DNA of 64,000 nucleotides from Dysidea avara (GCF_963678975.1 NC_089279.1:27895609-27959608), one strand, 5' to 3'; positions 46,767 through 59,136 are shown, counted from the stretch's first letter. The notes: generated from the sequence alone by a model not told the origin. Made by a program: numbers and translations.

Positions 46767-49700
46767 ATGTCAAAGTATAAGAATCTAAGAAGTCGCCTTT
46801 CTGGTGTTTTAAAACTTGCAGGAGGTACTAGAACTACTTCGCTACAAACTCCTAAACCCACTGAAGTTGCACCGAATGGGAAATCACTAGTTCGTGTCAC
46901 AACAGCTAAAGGAGTCATTCCTGTGTCTAAAAATACTCTACTGTCACATCTAATTGCTAAGGAGAAGTTTCTGTACTTGAGTGAGAAGCAGCAACTCACA
47001 TCGTTTGTGTCGGCAGTAGATGCACTGCTGTACCGTAAGAGCTTCTCTGAAGTGAATGAATTGAAGGTAAAGTGGCGTTTTTGAATGTTCACTCACCATT
47101 ACTATTTCCCTCCACTACTGTACAGAGGGTAGGCTGTATAACATCTATGTTCATACGTTGTCGCAGTATTCCAACACTATTGGTTGACTAATTCTTTTTT
47201 CCTTTGGCAAGCTTCTTGTTGAGTTTGTCCAGATCACATTTCCTGAGTAGGTGTTTTTCTGACTACTAAGTAGGAAAATAAAATAGCTAGTGATATAAAT
47301 TTCCCATTCTGGTAAAGAATGGGAAACAATCCTGTCATACGACACTAACCATATGCCTCAACGGTACTGTTTTCCGTGTTGTCAGCTACTGAATTTAACA
47401 ACATGCACAGATAATATTCAGCCAGATACTTAAAGCAGTTAGTCAGTATTGGTACCCTTATATAATCAAAGGAAGCTACTAGATGGTAGAGTCCCTCAAA
47501 AAGGACATAAACACTGAATTTATCCATGTCACTCTTGTATTAGTGTGCACACACACTTGAATCCCTAAAAAATCAGGGCATCTCTCTAATAAATGCAAGC
47601 ATGGTCCCAAAGTTCTAGAAAAATAGTGGGAGTTCCTCTGTTCTAGAAAATAGAAAATGCCTCAGTTGTTGTATACTGTGGTACTGATCAGTAATGGGCA
47701 TGCATGGGGTTTGAGTGGTTTCATCATAACTTGTGTGTGTGGGTGCGTGTGTGCGTGTGTGATGAGTATTTAGTTTGTTTAAATGTTGCATCTTCTATTA
47801 AATGCTATCCCACTATTGACTTGCGAGAAGGCTAGACCTGTAAATACGGGAGTCAGAAACATGTGTCTAAAACTGTGAAGAATGCAGAAAAAAATCCCAG
47901 ACCCAGTGGTAACTTGATCCCCTGCAACATGCAATCTTGGCATGCACCAAGGGAGCCACAACAGCCGGGATCTGAGATCTCTGCATTCAACCACTACTTG
48001 AACATTGACTTATCGCCATCAAAGGTTTATATATCAAGTGCTATCCCAGTAGGGACCTATGAGAAGGCTAGCCCTGGGAGTCAAAACCATGATCTAAAAC
48101 TGTCTTGCAACAGTACTTATACAAGACAAGTTGTTAAAGTTGTTTACTTCAGTCTGAAAGGAGCCTTACATAACATTTCCAGCCTAGAAATTCCTTTCAA
48201 CAAATATAGTGGAGAGTCAAATTATCCAAACGTTTGAAGAGTATTTTGTCAAGAAGTGTATGATTTTACATACTATTCAATTATACGAACGCCCTTCCCC
48301 CATATTAGTTCAGATAATCGACTCTTTACTGTAGCGAAGAAATTTTTTGGTAGCTACATACATAAATCATTGTGTGTGCGTGTGGGTGTGTGTGTGACAA
48401 TGAGTATTTAGTTTCAATAGCTTGTAGTTTGTTTAAATGTTGCATCTTGCATCAGTACAACACAAGTTGTTAAAGTTATATACTTTGGTCTGAAAGGAGC
48501 CTTACATAACATTTCCAGCCTAGAAATGTCTCAACAACCAAGAAAATACTTGGAAGCTACATACATAATGTTTGCTTGAATACAAACATGTAACCCAGTG
48601 TATTCAACCTTCAGCTGGTAGCACATGGTTTAGGAGGTAGGGGGGGCTATTTGAATCAGTATCCGAAGATGGGACTAAAGTATTATACTGCATAATCTGT
48701 AGTTTTTCAAAAAGAGAATGAATGTGACTTATAAATAAGGAAAAATTTGTTTTGTAAGAATATATTCCCTTATAAGTAACATATTTACTGGCAGGAGCTG
48801 TATGATGTAATCGACCCTGACAAAGAAGTGACCAGGAGGCAGCCACTGACTGGAAAAGAAGTCTTAGATGCTGAACATGAAATGTTGCAGAGGATGAGTG
48901 GCATCTTAGAGCATGGCGGGTTTGTTGAAGTCCCACTCAACTCATTGTTCACAGACAGAAATCAACATGGAGGTATCTGTGTCACTACTAATGCTGCCAA
49001 ATATGAAAATGTTAAGATATGGACTAGAGGAATGTATGAAGAGAAGGAAAATAGAAAATCGTTGCCTTTCTACAAGAGAGCATTTAGCTATGTTTGGCAG
49101 CCTGTAGCACTCCCATATACAAATGTTGTTACTGCTGTCCGTCGAAAGTCAGAGAAGAAACTCTGGGTGAAGCACTATAAGTTGGTGCCTAAAGAAGAAC
49201 TGTTAGGTCTGCTTCCAGCTGGGTTGATGAAAATGGCTGATTTTAACAAGTGGCTCATAAAGATTGCAGCACTGACAGGAGCATCAGCAGCTGGTCTCAC
49301 TTACCTGTACCAGTCAAACTATCTTTGGGCCATTATAGTTACAAGCTTGGCAGCTGGTGGATGGTCTGTCACAAACTACTTTAGTGGACGCAATAGATTT
49401 GTACATCGTATAGCCGCAATACAGTATCACCATTGTGTTGCTAATAACTGGAGAGGAGTCATGTCAGCCAACGATGTGATACGAGAGAGCAAGGTGAAGG
49501 ATATTCTACTTGCATACACCTTCCTTTTGGCATTACCAAACAGGCCTGATAATCCCAAGGTTATCTTTAGCTCAGAGAAACTAAACTACCACACTCTGAA
49601 CAGCTTACAGATTGCAGTACAGGATTGGCTGAATCAGAAGTTTAATTGTGCTGTATCATACGATGCCGAAAGGGCTGTGCAAGACCTGGACGATCTTGGG

Positions 49701-49871
49701 TTGTTGGTCCGCAAGCATGATGAAACATTGAGTGCTGTATCAATGGAGGATGCAATGGGCATACTCCCCCAGCCTCCACTGCCTTGGGAAATGAAGCCAT
49801 TATCAACTACTGACTCTGTAGAAAGTGAACTAGTGCAAAATAGATGGCCGCTATGGCTACAATGGAAGTAA
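46767..49871 (+). CDS. TMEM143: TMEM143 (DUF3754) mitochondrial membrane protein
   Basis: Two exons, 46767-47066 and 48795-49871, joined in phase 0 (NELK-ELYDVIDPDK), give 458 aa; human TMEM143 is 459. The start is ATG 46767 (MSKYKNLRSRLSG), an arginine-rich lead that fits a mitochondrial import signal. The N-terminal DUF3754 region has VIPVSKNTLLSHLIAKEKF, LYDVIDPDKE and YENVKIWTRG. Two adjacent membrane segments follow at about 250-285 (WLIKIAALTGASAAGLTYLY, LWAIIVTSLAAGGW). A conserved soluble C-terminus contains RFVHRIAAIQYHHCVANN and LLAYTFLLALP. The biochemical role is not established in the family as far as I know. The intron (1.7 kb) holds repeats. Confidence 0.92.
47700..48545. repeat. 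Diverged intronic repeats in TMEM143
   Basis: A module of TG-rich tract, GAGTATTTAGTTT and TTTAAATGTTGCATCTT occurs at about 47735-47800 and 48370-48450. A second module (CTGAAAGGAGCCTTACATAA then CATTTCCAGCCTAGAAAT) occurs at about 48155-48195 and 48490-48530. GCTATCCCA with GAGAAGGCTAG also occurs twice (47805, 48040). This indicates at least two rounds of local duplication of a non-coding element. Confidence 0.7.
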
Positions 49872-50536
49872 CCGTACCCCATTAGATTTGTGATTATGTT
49901 ATATATGCCATGTTATCTTTATTTTATAATTATTATAGGATGTTTAGATTCATCAAATGCACTGAGATTTGACATTGGTAAAACTTACTTTGTTCAGACA
50001 AGTTCTATATATATATGTAATGGTCAGACAACTAAGGAATAGCAACTCAATCTTGTTACAGCAGTTACAGGTCCTCATGTCACAATGACCAGAAGTAGCC
50101 TATAAGCTGTGGTTTCTGAAGGAGATCGACTTGTTTTTAAGTGGTTGCAAAGTTATTCAACATGTTCTACCATATAGCTGAATTTTTGAGGTCGAGCAAT
50201 GTTATAATATATATATTTTTGCAGATTTGCAAACAATCCTAGACTCTTTGGAGGTCAAAATATTTCAAGGACAAATTTTTTGCTGTTAACTCCCAAAACC
50301 TCAAAATTTTCTCCCTCAGCTATATGGTATGTCAACAACAAATTAAAGCACTGTGATATATATGACTGACCTTCAAAGAAAGTAAGTAATTATATATTTA
50401 CATATAACCAATACAATACAGAAATTGATTAACAGGCCAAGTTATAATACAAGCTTTGAAACATTAAAATCATTTTACACCTACCTAACCATTTATTTCA
50501 AAATAAAAAAGTTATTTTACAGTAGCATAGCTTTAG
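49872..50536. repeat. Convergent 3' region with a 161-bp foldback
   Basis: This gap lies between the TMEM143 stop and the DOK-like stop on the other strand. About 50169-50329 starts TACCATATAGCTGA and ends TCAGCTATATGGTA, a perfect 14-bp inverted repeat, so it is probably a MITE. The rest is featureless. Confidence 0.6.
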
Positions 50537-53500
50537 TCAATTATTGCTACGATTTATAGTCACATATGATTGTTGTTGTTTTGGATCCCTTGCACCTAGT
50601 GATGCATAACCACCCGCCATGTCAGTTGGTGGTTGAAGTGATGTTTCATTATGGACTCCCTCATATGTAGCATCAGTAGTAGCAGGACGGTTTATAGACT
50701 CATATGCCTTTTGTTTGACATCTCTTGCCTCCAGTGAGGTGTACGTGCCAGATTGCATTAGAGGTGCTGTGCCACTGCTGATGCCTACATTTGCAGTTTT
50801 TGTGTGATCACGGCTGTTGGTATTTAGTGATTCATAGACTGTTGGCTGTGGTTTCTGGTCATTCACATTCAAGGTTTGATAGGTTGGTGGTTTCCCTGTC
50901 AGCAAAGTATCACTACTGTTTTTGCTTAGTGACTGTTGTCTCATTGGTTCATATGTGTCTGGGAGTTGTGCAGGTGGTTTATTCAGTGGCTATAAATGTA
51001 TTTACAAAAAGTAATGCATTCCTAACTTCTCAGTTATGTCAGGAGGCATACAATACACTATTGATTTTAATACCTGATAGGTGGGCTTGACCCTTGGTGG
51101 TAGGGGTAATGTGGGTTGTTGTAGACGTCCCTCTGGTGGCTTCAGCAGTGGTCTTGGTGGAAGTTCAATACTCTCCTCCTATTCATAATAAACAATGGGG
51201 GAAAACTATATACAAGTAATAGAAATAAAAAGTAGTGAGTGAAACAAGGGAGGTCACCTACAAAATCAATGAAGATAATATACTAGTGAACATTTAATCC
51301 CTACTTCAGTCTACTGAGTTAGGGCCCACTAGTATATCTGCAGGTGTAGGCAACCACCTTCATGTTTCACCACTTTTATTTCCATAATCCCTAATCAAAG
51401 TTAAAATTCTAGTATTTGTTGGTTTATTTTTTGTAACATAATTACAACTGGTTAACCAGCACATACCACATCAAAAGAAAGAATGGCACCATACTTTAAA
51501 GTGATTGCCAAAACATAAAGTGGTTATTCTGCTTCATTATCAGCTATGTTCAGCCTGTTACATAGCACTACAAACAAAGAACAGTACAAAAAACACACTA
51601 TGGAAAATATGGATGATAACCGTTACAAATGTAGGGATATGCTACTGTGAACTGATGACATCTTGCACTGTCAGCAAAGATAAATGAAAGACAAAGGTAA
51701 GTCCATAATGAGTGCATGATGTGTGCATTGTACGTACTGCGGTATGCCAAAGGTACCTGTCGGGTTGAAGTGACGTGAAAAAAGTTAAGTCTGTAGCCTT
51801 TGCCATTATTGAGTTATGCTTGTCTGAAAGATCAGGCAGGCAGTTATATAGTTAGTAGAAAATTCTAAGGAATGAAATGTTTTGTAGCAACCTACTGGAA
51901 GCATTTTGGGTCTTACTGAAGGCACTTTTGGGCTTGGGTTATTCCTAGCCAATACTGCCAAGGTGCTGTGACATGCCGGTTATTTTTTTTGTGAGGAAGT
52001 GCAACCCTACTCTAATAAGTAGTACTGTATCATAATACAGAGCTTTGCTCAATTACTCTAATAGAACATACACCTGTTGACAGAGTACATACATTAGCTG
52101 GACAGTCATTTTGGCATTTGAATACTCCACTGTAACTGAGTTATATGTCACAAATGTCTTAGGTTGACATAGTAATGTGTGTAACTGGGATGTTGCGCAC
52201 TAAAGTTACCTTATTTAGCTTATTGTGAAATTGGGCAGTTTTGTAGTTGAAGCTTTTATTAATAATATTAGACACGCCGTGATTATTGTCAACCAAATGG
52301 GATGGGTGAGTTATCAGATCAAAGGTTAGGTTGATAGGCTTTTAGCTTCGAATGGTATGCTTGGGAACTTAAACTATGAATTCCACACAGCCTAAACGCC
52401 TTCCACTACACATAGAGCAAGCACTTATCATACATTATACTTTCTAAAATCCTCAATTTGTAATTATTAGTAACTTAGACAGACTCCATGATCTCATAAA
52501 CATCTGGAGCAGCAACTCACTCTATGCATTGGAGAAATTGGAGGGGACACGGCAGCATCTCGTGATGGAACAGAACTCAACAGCTGTGCCCAATGGTGCA
52601 TAGCCCTGTGAATCCTATAGCTGTCTGGGGTCTGAAAGGTGAATAGGCCCACACCAGTTGTTGTCCGACTACGAAAAAGAATAAGACCTATTACGACGTG
52701 TTTATAAACTTCATCTCATTATTGTATTACACATAATGCACAGTTAAGTGACAGAACGATTCTCTACAGTATTATAATATTCACTACTCACCGTCCAGTT
52801 TGTATCTTCAATATACTTTCACTAGAACCATAACCTCTTAGGTGATCTATTTGCCACTTGATTACAAGCCGCGGTGGTTGATTCATATCATAGACGGCAA
52901 TGCTGTATATCATATCAGCAGTATTGGGCTGTATCTCAAACTGACATGGACCATAAAATGATAAGTGTTCAGACTGTTGAAGAGTGACCATGAAGGGACC
53001 AAGGTCATCCCTAACATCTGTCATCACTAGTGGGACAACAATGGAGACAGTGAAAATCGCATAGATAACTGTTAATTGTGACTTGCTGAGCAACAAACCC
53101 AACTAGTTTGCATTAAATTATTTTAATGACTCTTTGTTTTCTAGAGGAGAAAAAACAATGGGCTGTTGAAGTTTCAGCCTCTTCTAGTGACTACTGTGGA
53201 GTTACAGTGGTAGACAGTATAGGAAGAACAATCAGTTTACAGTCCTTATATGGAAAATAAATTACAGGTGTTCATTTAATTCACGAGTGCAATAAGCAAT
53301 GGAGTTGGGATTTGTAACACTGTGGTCTCCGTTAACAGAGGAATTTGTCAAGGTATAGTTTTTGGCCTATATTCCATGATTCCAGTAAAAAGACTGTTCA
53401 AGCTTAGAAACGGCAATGATAAAGTTATATTTTACTGCAACGTAAACAAACACACATAACTCACATTTGCTGAAACTAAAGATATTCTAACTCAGGTGAA

Positions 53501-55290
53501 TCCAGTGGTATACAATTTTGAGCATGTTTTACTGTTTACTGAAGAAACCCACAAAAAATTACCTTTGAAGCATACATTTTTTCAATGTGATTCATTTCAA
53601 AAACAGGATAGTTTGGTCGGGTCAGACAATTGAATATTTGTTTAATGCACTGACTAGAATTGTGCTCTCAAAATATCCTAACAGAACATCCAAAACAAGG
53701 TGATGACACTACACAAGACTTACATGCACACACAACACTAACAATACGTCCACTATTTTAATACCTAACATTTAGCTACTGTAAATATCAATATTATTTT
53801 TTCATTTCAGTTCTGAAATTTCCATGAGCTTTTTGTGTTGTATAATAAAGTGGTCATGTTGCTTACCAAGAAACATGTAAAAGAACTTCTTAATTATACA
53901 AAGTACTTTAAAGCACATGAAAAAACTAGTAAATTCATGTGGAATGCAACCATTTGTTAGTAAATTGGTTTTAAGAGTATGCCATTGGCTGGTTGCATAT
54001 CAATATCCAACACACTTCATTGGACTAGTTAAGTGACAACTACTAACCTTCATATGTCTGCATTGCATACTCTGACAGTCCATTCACAGTTGGCTGTACT
54101 TCATGGATTTTAGTCAGCCATTGTTTAAGATCAGCCTCAGACTGTGCTGAGAAGACAACGTTGCCAATGGTAAATAAATATTTCTCTTTCTTCACTTTAA
54201 TTGTACTGCGTGACTGAATGCTGATAACTTTGTGAGCAGGCTGCTGAGACCTGGCCTGATCTTCTGTCTTGAAGATCTCAATGCGTATTCTTTCAAGTGT
54301 GCTGCCACGCAAGCAAGCAAAGTATTGTGGCTTGGATCTCTGCAAAAAAATGAGACATAAATACATCATCCATGTGCTGCATGATAAAGAGAAATTTTTT
54401 TAGTACCATTCCAGACTTGGATTTTATAGTTACCATGCACATAGAAACCCATACTTTATTTCTTAAAAGCACTTTGGACAAAGAGTCCAACACTTATTTT
54501 TTAGAGCTCATGTGACTGCATATACACATGGTATTTTTAGGTAGAAAATTTAGATAAGAATTATCATTTGGTACCTCCACTTGTAACAGTAAAGCTTATG
54601 ATAACACGCATCATATTACATGAATAGGAAGGAATGGAGAATTCTTCTGTCACCCATACACTAGGAAAGCACCACACTCAAAGGTCAAACTTGAGAGATT
54701 TACCCCATTCAATTAAAGATTGTAAATTATTACACCCACACGCACACACAGGGACGAATCCAGGGTGGGACTTGAGATACTCTAATTATCGAGATACTCT
54801 ACTAGAGCAGTCACAGTATTCTTAAGAGGAGCAGTGTAGCAGGCTGCGTGTGGAGTTATAAATAAGGAAATATAGTTGGTGAGGGTATCTATGGTGAGGG
54901 GCAGCAGGTGAGGGGCAGCAGGTGATGACCTTTTTTTTTAGTCTTCGACTTACAGCTAGGCTGAGGTTGCAATTCTAGAGTGGAACTCCCCTTTTAAAAA
55001 GTCTGGATCCGCACACACACGTGCGCACAAATAAAACTGTGTAGATGCAACTGAGAAACACTACACAGAGAAGAATCAGGCAATCACCCATTTTCTGGCC
55101 TTCTCGAAATTAGGGGAGGGGCTTCAATATGCAGATTGGGACAAAACCACATTCCCAAATCATTTGATCCTTTCTTCGTATTTTAAAGGAATTGTTATTA
55201 ATAATACACCACATTTCAACATTTACTCACCTTAATGCTTAAAGAACCATCCGAGACGGTGAGGAATCCAGTGTGGTGCGTTTTCGACAT
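50537..55290 (-). CDS. DOK-like adaptor: PH, IRS-type PTB, tyrosine-rich tail
   Basis: A membrane-recruited docking protein downstream of tyrosine kinases. Minus-strand exons: 55290-55231, 54339-54048, 53026-52792, 52668-52521, 51178-51074 and 50989-50537, all in frame, 430 aa. The PH domain is at about 5-112 (HTGFLTVSDGSL, PQYFACLRGS, ADLKQWLTKIHE). The IRS-type PTB is at about 120-220 (GPFMVTLQQSEHLSF, WQIDHLRGYG, GVGLFTFQTPDSYRIH). A proline-rich linker follows (ELPPRPLLKPPEG, TLPLPPRVKP). The tail has nine tyrosine motifs: TYQPL, TYEPM (YxxM, the type bound by PI3K SH2 domains), TYQTL, VYESL, TYTSL, AYESI, TYEGV, GYASL and SYVTI. PH-PTB-tail order fits DOK (or IRS) family; length favours DOK. 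Three pairs of tyrosines have ITAM-like spacing (see findings). Introns 1, 2 and 4 are about 0.9-1.3 kb. Confidence 0.88.
54749..55007. mobile_element. hAT-like MITE in DOK-like intron 1
   Basis: The ends CAGGGACGAATCCAGG and AGTCTGGATCCG are imperfect inverted repeats of the CAGGGGCGGATCCAG type. The element sits inside a CA tract, with CACACA on both sides, so the target duplication cannot be resolved exactly. It contains CTCTACTAGAGCAGTC (54795). Confidence 0.55.
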
Positions 55291-55659
55291 CGCGGCGGTA
55301 TATTGATTTAACTCTCAACAATCGGTTAATATTCACCCTTCTGCCTGTATAACGGGCTACATTTAGACCGAGACACCATACACGAACAGTGACGAAGGAG
55401 AACACGCCTATTATGAAGCGCCACTAAACTGTGTAAATAATTTATCACACGTTTGTAGATACCATCATGATCATTAACTTTTAGTACACCCAGTGATCTG
55501 TGGTGTTTAACGAAAACAGTTCACAGAGCACAAACACATGCAACTTGTAGCAGATTAACATAGTCCCCAACAGCTATAAACCACTAAATGTTGTCAAATC
55601 CAGTTTAATGCTTGCACTCATAGCTAGCTCATGGAAGTCAACAAAATTAAATCACTCAA
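55291..55659. other. 5' flank of DOK-like gene
   Basis: Presumed promoter and leader of the minus-strand gene. No motif can be assigned with confidence. Confidence 0.4.
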
Positions 55660-56270
55660 TGTTTCAGTTGGAGGCCTAGGTATCTTACTTTCTCAGGTAG
55701 ATTCTGTTTGATACCTAGGAGTTATAATTGACCCTACATCCTGGACCTTACATCTATAATATGGTCTCTAGAGTACAATCCTAAATTGCCTCCATTCTTC
55801 GCTATGGGTCACTGCCACCTGTGCTCTGTGTACTTTATACTGCTTTGGTGTTACCTTTGCTTGATTATTGTGTTGTTTGGTGTCCTACTACTGCTAAATT
55901 GACCAGTATGACTGAAAAAGTGTATTCCAAGTTTGTTAAGAAAATTTCATCATCTATTACCCCAAGATTATCCTTTACTTTAACAGAGCATTGACATTAT
56001 CATGCTGCTGTTCAAGATTTTAAGTCCATGCACAAATTTTCTCCATCATATAATTATATTTACAAGATATTTATCGATACTCTAAAGATGTAACTGGTCG
56101 TGTTGCTGTAATACCAATCGTCTCTTTATTCCCAGTCAATTTTGGGAAAAGGTCCTTTATTATCGTGGTCTGTGAAACAATCTACAATCGACTGTTGTGG
56201 AGGCTACTTCTCTTCTTCTAATTTATTGGTATCAATATTAGTTAAGTATTATATTTCTTTGTATTGGCTT
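55660..56270 (+). mobile_element. Dead LINE fragment (CR1/L2-like RT C-terminus)
   Basis: Broken frames give pieces typical of the C-terminal part of chicken-repeat-like reverse transcriptases: LPLLDYCVVWCPTTAKLT, TEKVYSKFVKKISSS and FTLTEH, followed by a VTGRV-like stretch. Several stops and frame changes show it is old and inactive. It is the same broad type as the tail at 11580. Confidence 0.75.
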
Positions 56271-56356
56271 TGTGTGTGTGCATGTATAATTATTCATCCA
56301 ACTATATAGCTACGTACATTAGGCACACATGTATGGATACAATGACAGGAATGACG

Positions 56357-56612
56357 ATATGTGACTGGGCCTGCAAAAATAGGGCATGTGGGCACATGAT
56401 TTTTCCCCACTTTGTTAAACTTCCATCACTCATACATTTTTATACCATTATGCTATGGAAATGCAATTTTCAGCTCTTAGTAAGAATGTAATTGGCTTTA
56501 TGATGCAAGTTACAGATTTCAAATATTCTGTTCCAGCACTGAGATATGACCCGTAGTGTGACTGGGTGTAGTCTGTGCCCACATTCCCTGTTTTCGCAGG
56601 CCTGGTCACATA
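56357..56612. mobile_element. TATGTGACTGG-type MITE, copy 4
   Basis: The ends ATATGTGACTGGGCCTGCAA and GCAGGCCTGGTCACATAT are inverted repeats. The interior (GGGCATGTGGGCACA, TGCCCACATTCCCTG) matches the copy at 19657-19906. Confidence 0.8.
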
Positions 56613-57764
56613 TTGGGCTCTATAGCTACAAGGATGATTTTCCCTTTTCCTTGCAGCTATTTGCTGTATAGTTTGTAGTTGCTATAGTTATTATACGTTG
56701 TCTTTCAAAGCTCATGCAGGAACTACAAAAATCAATACTCTTGCATCAAATAACCAGTGCCGGAATTATTAATTGAATTTTCAGCTTTGTAGTTGACAAT
56801 TTGGAAAATTATACCTAGTAACAGGTGTGGTGACACACCGTGTGGATCCAGGGTTTGGCAAGGGTTGGGGGGTGCACCAAGGTAGTAGGTATTTGGAGGA
56901 CTGAAATAATTTGTGATGAGCTGGCTATTAGTTTTATGCACAAAATAATACGTAAATCATGGTAATAGGCTGCACTGATCAAGAACTACAGGGATCAGTA
57001 ACAGTCATGATCATGAGTAGTTCAGTTACTGTATAGCCTAAATATCTGAGGGAGAAGATTAGACCTCTCTCTAATACATTTTGGAATTGTTTGCAAATCC
57101 ATGAAAAATTTATGTCTAGCAACATTGCTCAACCTCAAAAATATTGTCTGCGCTATATGGCAGTAAGAGCCTAAAGTAAGTCCTTTAAAAGGACCATGTG
57201 TATTTCATTTGTAAACAATACCTAGCATGCAGGCTAAGTATGCCCATTGGATAGTACTGTAGATGCAAGTTTTCCTATTCAGCAACTGTGGAGGAGTGTT
57301 ACAGTACATGTGGTCATGTTATACTGCAAAAAATAAGTAGTGAACTTCACACACTGAAAACTCTTCATGACGGTCACTAAAAAAACGTACATACATGCAG
57401 TGCTGTCCACAGTATACACTACGTGTATTCCTCATAGCTTTATTTATAGCAAACCTATATTAGTTTGTAATGCTATGCCTTTTTGCTCAATACAACAACT
57501 AGCTTCTGACTGACAATACATTCATGTGTGCCAAGTGTTTTAGCTAAACTGCAGTACCACATAGCACTGTATTATAGTGACATGCAGTAAATTATGTATA
57601 CCTGGCTTTTATAATAGTATATATCAGTTTGAAGGCACATGCTTTGTCAAATGGTGTGCATGCATTGAGAACAGTTACAGTAGCGAACAATACTCCTAGC
57701 TGTGGTATTGTTATTACAAACATAGCTATACCAGTCTGTTCAGACTGCATGGATTACATCATGG
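56613..57764. other. Gene-free stretch
   Basis: No exon seen. Contains GTGTGGATCCAGGGTTTGGC (about 56838), resembling the hAT-like ends elsewhere, with no partner found. Confidence 0.45.
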
Positions 57765-59136
57765 TTATGTAAAATCTTGTCTTGCTTCTGCTGATTCAAA
57801 TACACCTGCAATAAATGCAAATGTTGATAAAATATGCACTTAATATTTTCTAGTAAGGCCCTATAGCAGTTATACTGGCTGTTGTACACTATAAGCATGA
57901 CTTGTAATATGCGACGTATGCAGTAATGAAATTCAACTTCTTAATTGTTTGTTTACTGCTGCAATAAATACCTCGAAAAATTTGCCCCTTCATATATTTA
58001 GGCTATATGGTATCTCATGATATATGTACTCCACCAATTTAAAATTTGGAGAGGTTAATTGTGAGATTCACATCTACAAAATTTAATAATGTTAAATTGA
58101 GAAATGACATTAATTGAATTTGTTGTTTTCCCACACATTATCTATGTGATTGGACAACTGTTGCCTCCTCTCATTGACAAAGTATCGAAAAATGACAAAC
58201 TTTAAAATGTTAGATCTCATGACCTGTATATGCTACTGGTATCCTTATAAAATTTGAATATGTTACTACAGACATTTACCCCCACAAATATTGCAGGTTG
58301 TTAGGGCAACTTTTGTTATTATGAAATTCATCCATTTACTCACCGCGTTGTATAGAAATTTTAGTGCTTAAGTAAGAGAATTACCTGCCCTTTTAGCTTG
58401 GACCGCTTGTCTTATATCCTCAGCTAATGTAAAGTTTGCTTCAGCTACTACAGCAGATATTAGTTTGCAGTAACATGCTGAGCTGTCAAGTTTCAGCCAC
58501 TCCTCTAACATACGGTAGCACTTATCTCGTGACCTAGTTTGGTCTTTGTTGATCTCATTTAAATTTTCTGGAGGAATTCCTAAACCCAATCCAATGTAGA
58601 ACCAATCTTGGTTAAGGGGCATCTTGAACCTTGACAACATAACTAGCTTTGGCATATGTCACCTAAATAATAAAAAAAAAACATTGTTAATACCAGCATT
58701 AGTGCAAAAGATTCCTTCACAGATTCCAAGGATTCCTTATGTGGTACACACATAAAGCATGCATGCATTGAGGTACGCAAACATAAAGTATATTGTACCA
58801 TCATGTTTCACATCAGATGGATGCATAATCACTGGAAAGTTGACTGTTGAAATGGGCTGTCCTGTAAGAGATTAACAAATAACGGATAAATTATATAACA
58901 CAATTGATATATTTACCTTTGATGGGATCACAATTGTATTGAACATGAAACATCAACTCATTTTCTTCACTAGATACAACTATTTTAGAATTCAGCTGTG
59001 CACTGGGATCTTTTCTTGTGTAGTTGACAATAAACCGTGGAGGAAAACAAAAATTGCTCTCCAGTTTTTGCAAAGTAGATTTTTCATATATGCGAAAATC
59101 AAAATCGTCATACTTGATCTGTAAGTAGACATGCAT
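57765..59136 (-). CDS. Death-domain protein, gene model uncertain
   Basis: Candidate minus-strand exons are 59136-58917, 58861-58799, about 58656-58385 and 57805-57765. The third carries a clear death domain: LNQDWFYIGLGLGIPP, a Glu-Ile-Asn-Lys segment, CYRMLEEWLKLDSSACYCKL, AEDIRQAVQAKRAG. Such domains assemble signalling complexes for apoptosis or NF-kB type responses. The last exon would add VFESAEARQDFT and a stop; reading on without splicing ends at NSLT. The first two exons (IKYDDFDFRIYEKSTL, SSEENELMFHVQY) show a loose PB1-like pattern (Tyr/Asp strand, then SSEENEL), but this is weak. The join from exon 2 to the death domain does not keep frame with the obvious acceptor at 58656. The exon reads VTYAKASYVVKVQDAP and then needs a one-base shift within GCCCC to continue as LNQDWF. 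This could be a frameshift, an assembly error or a missed exon. Confidence 0.5.
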
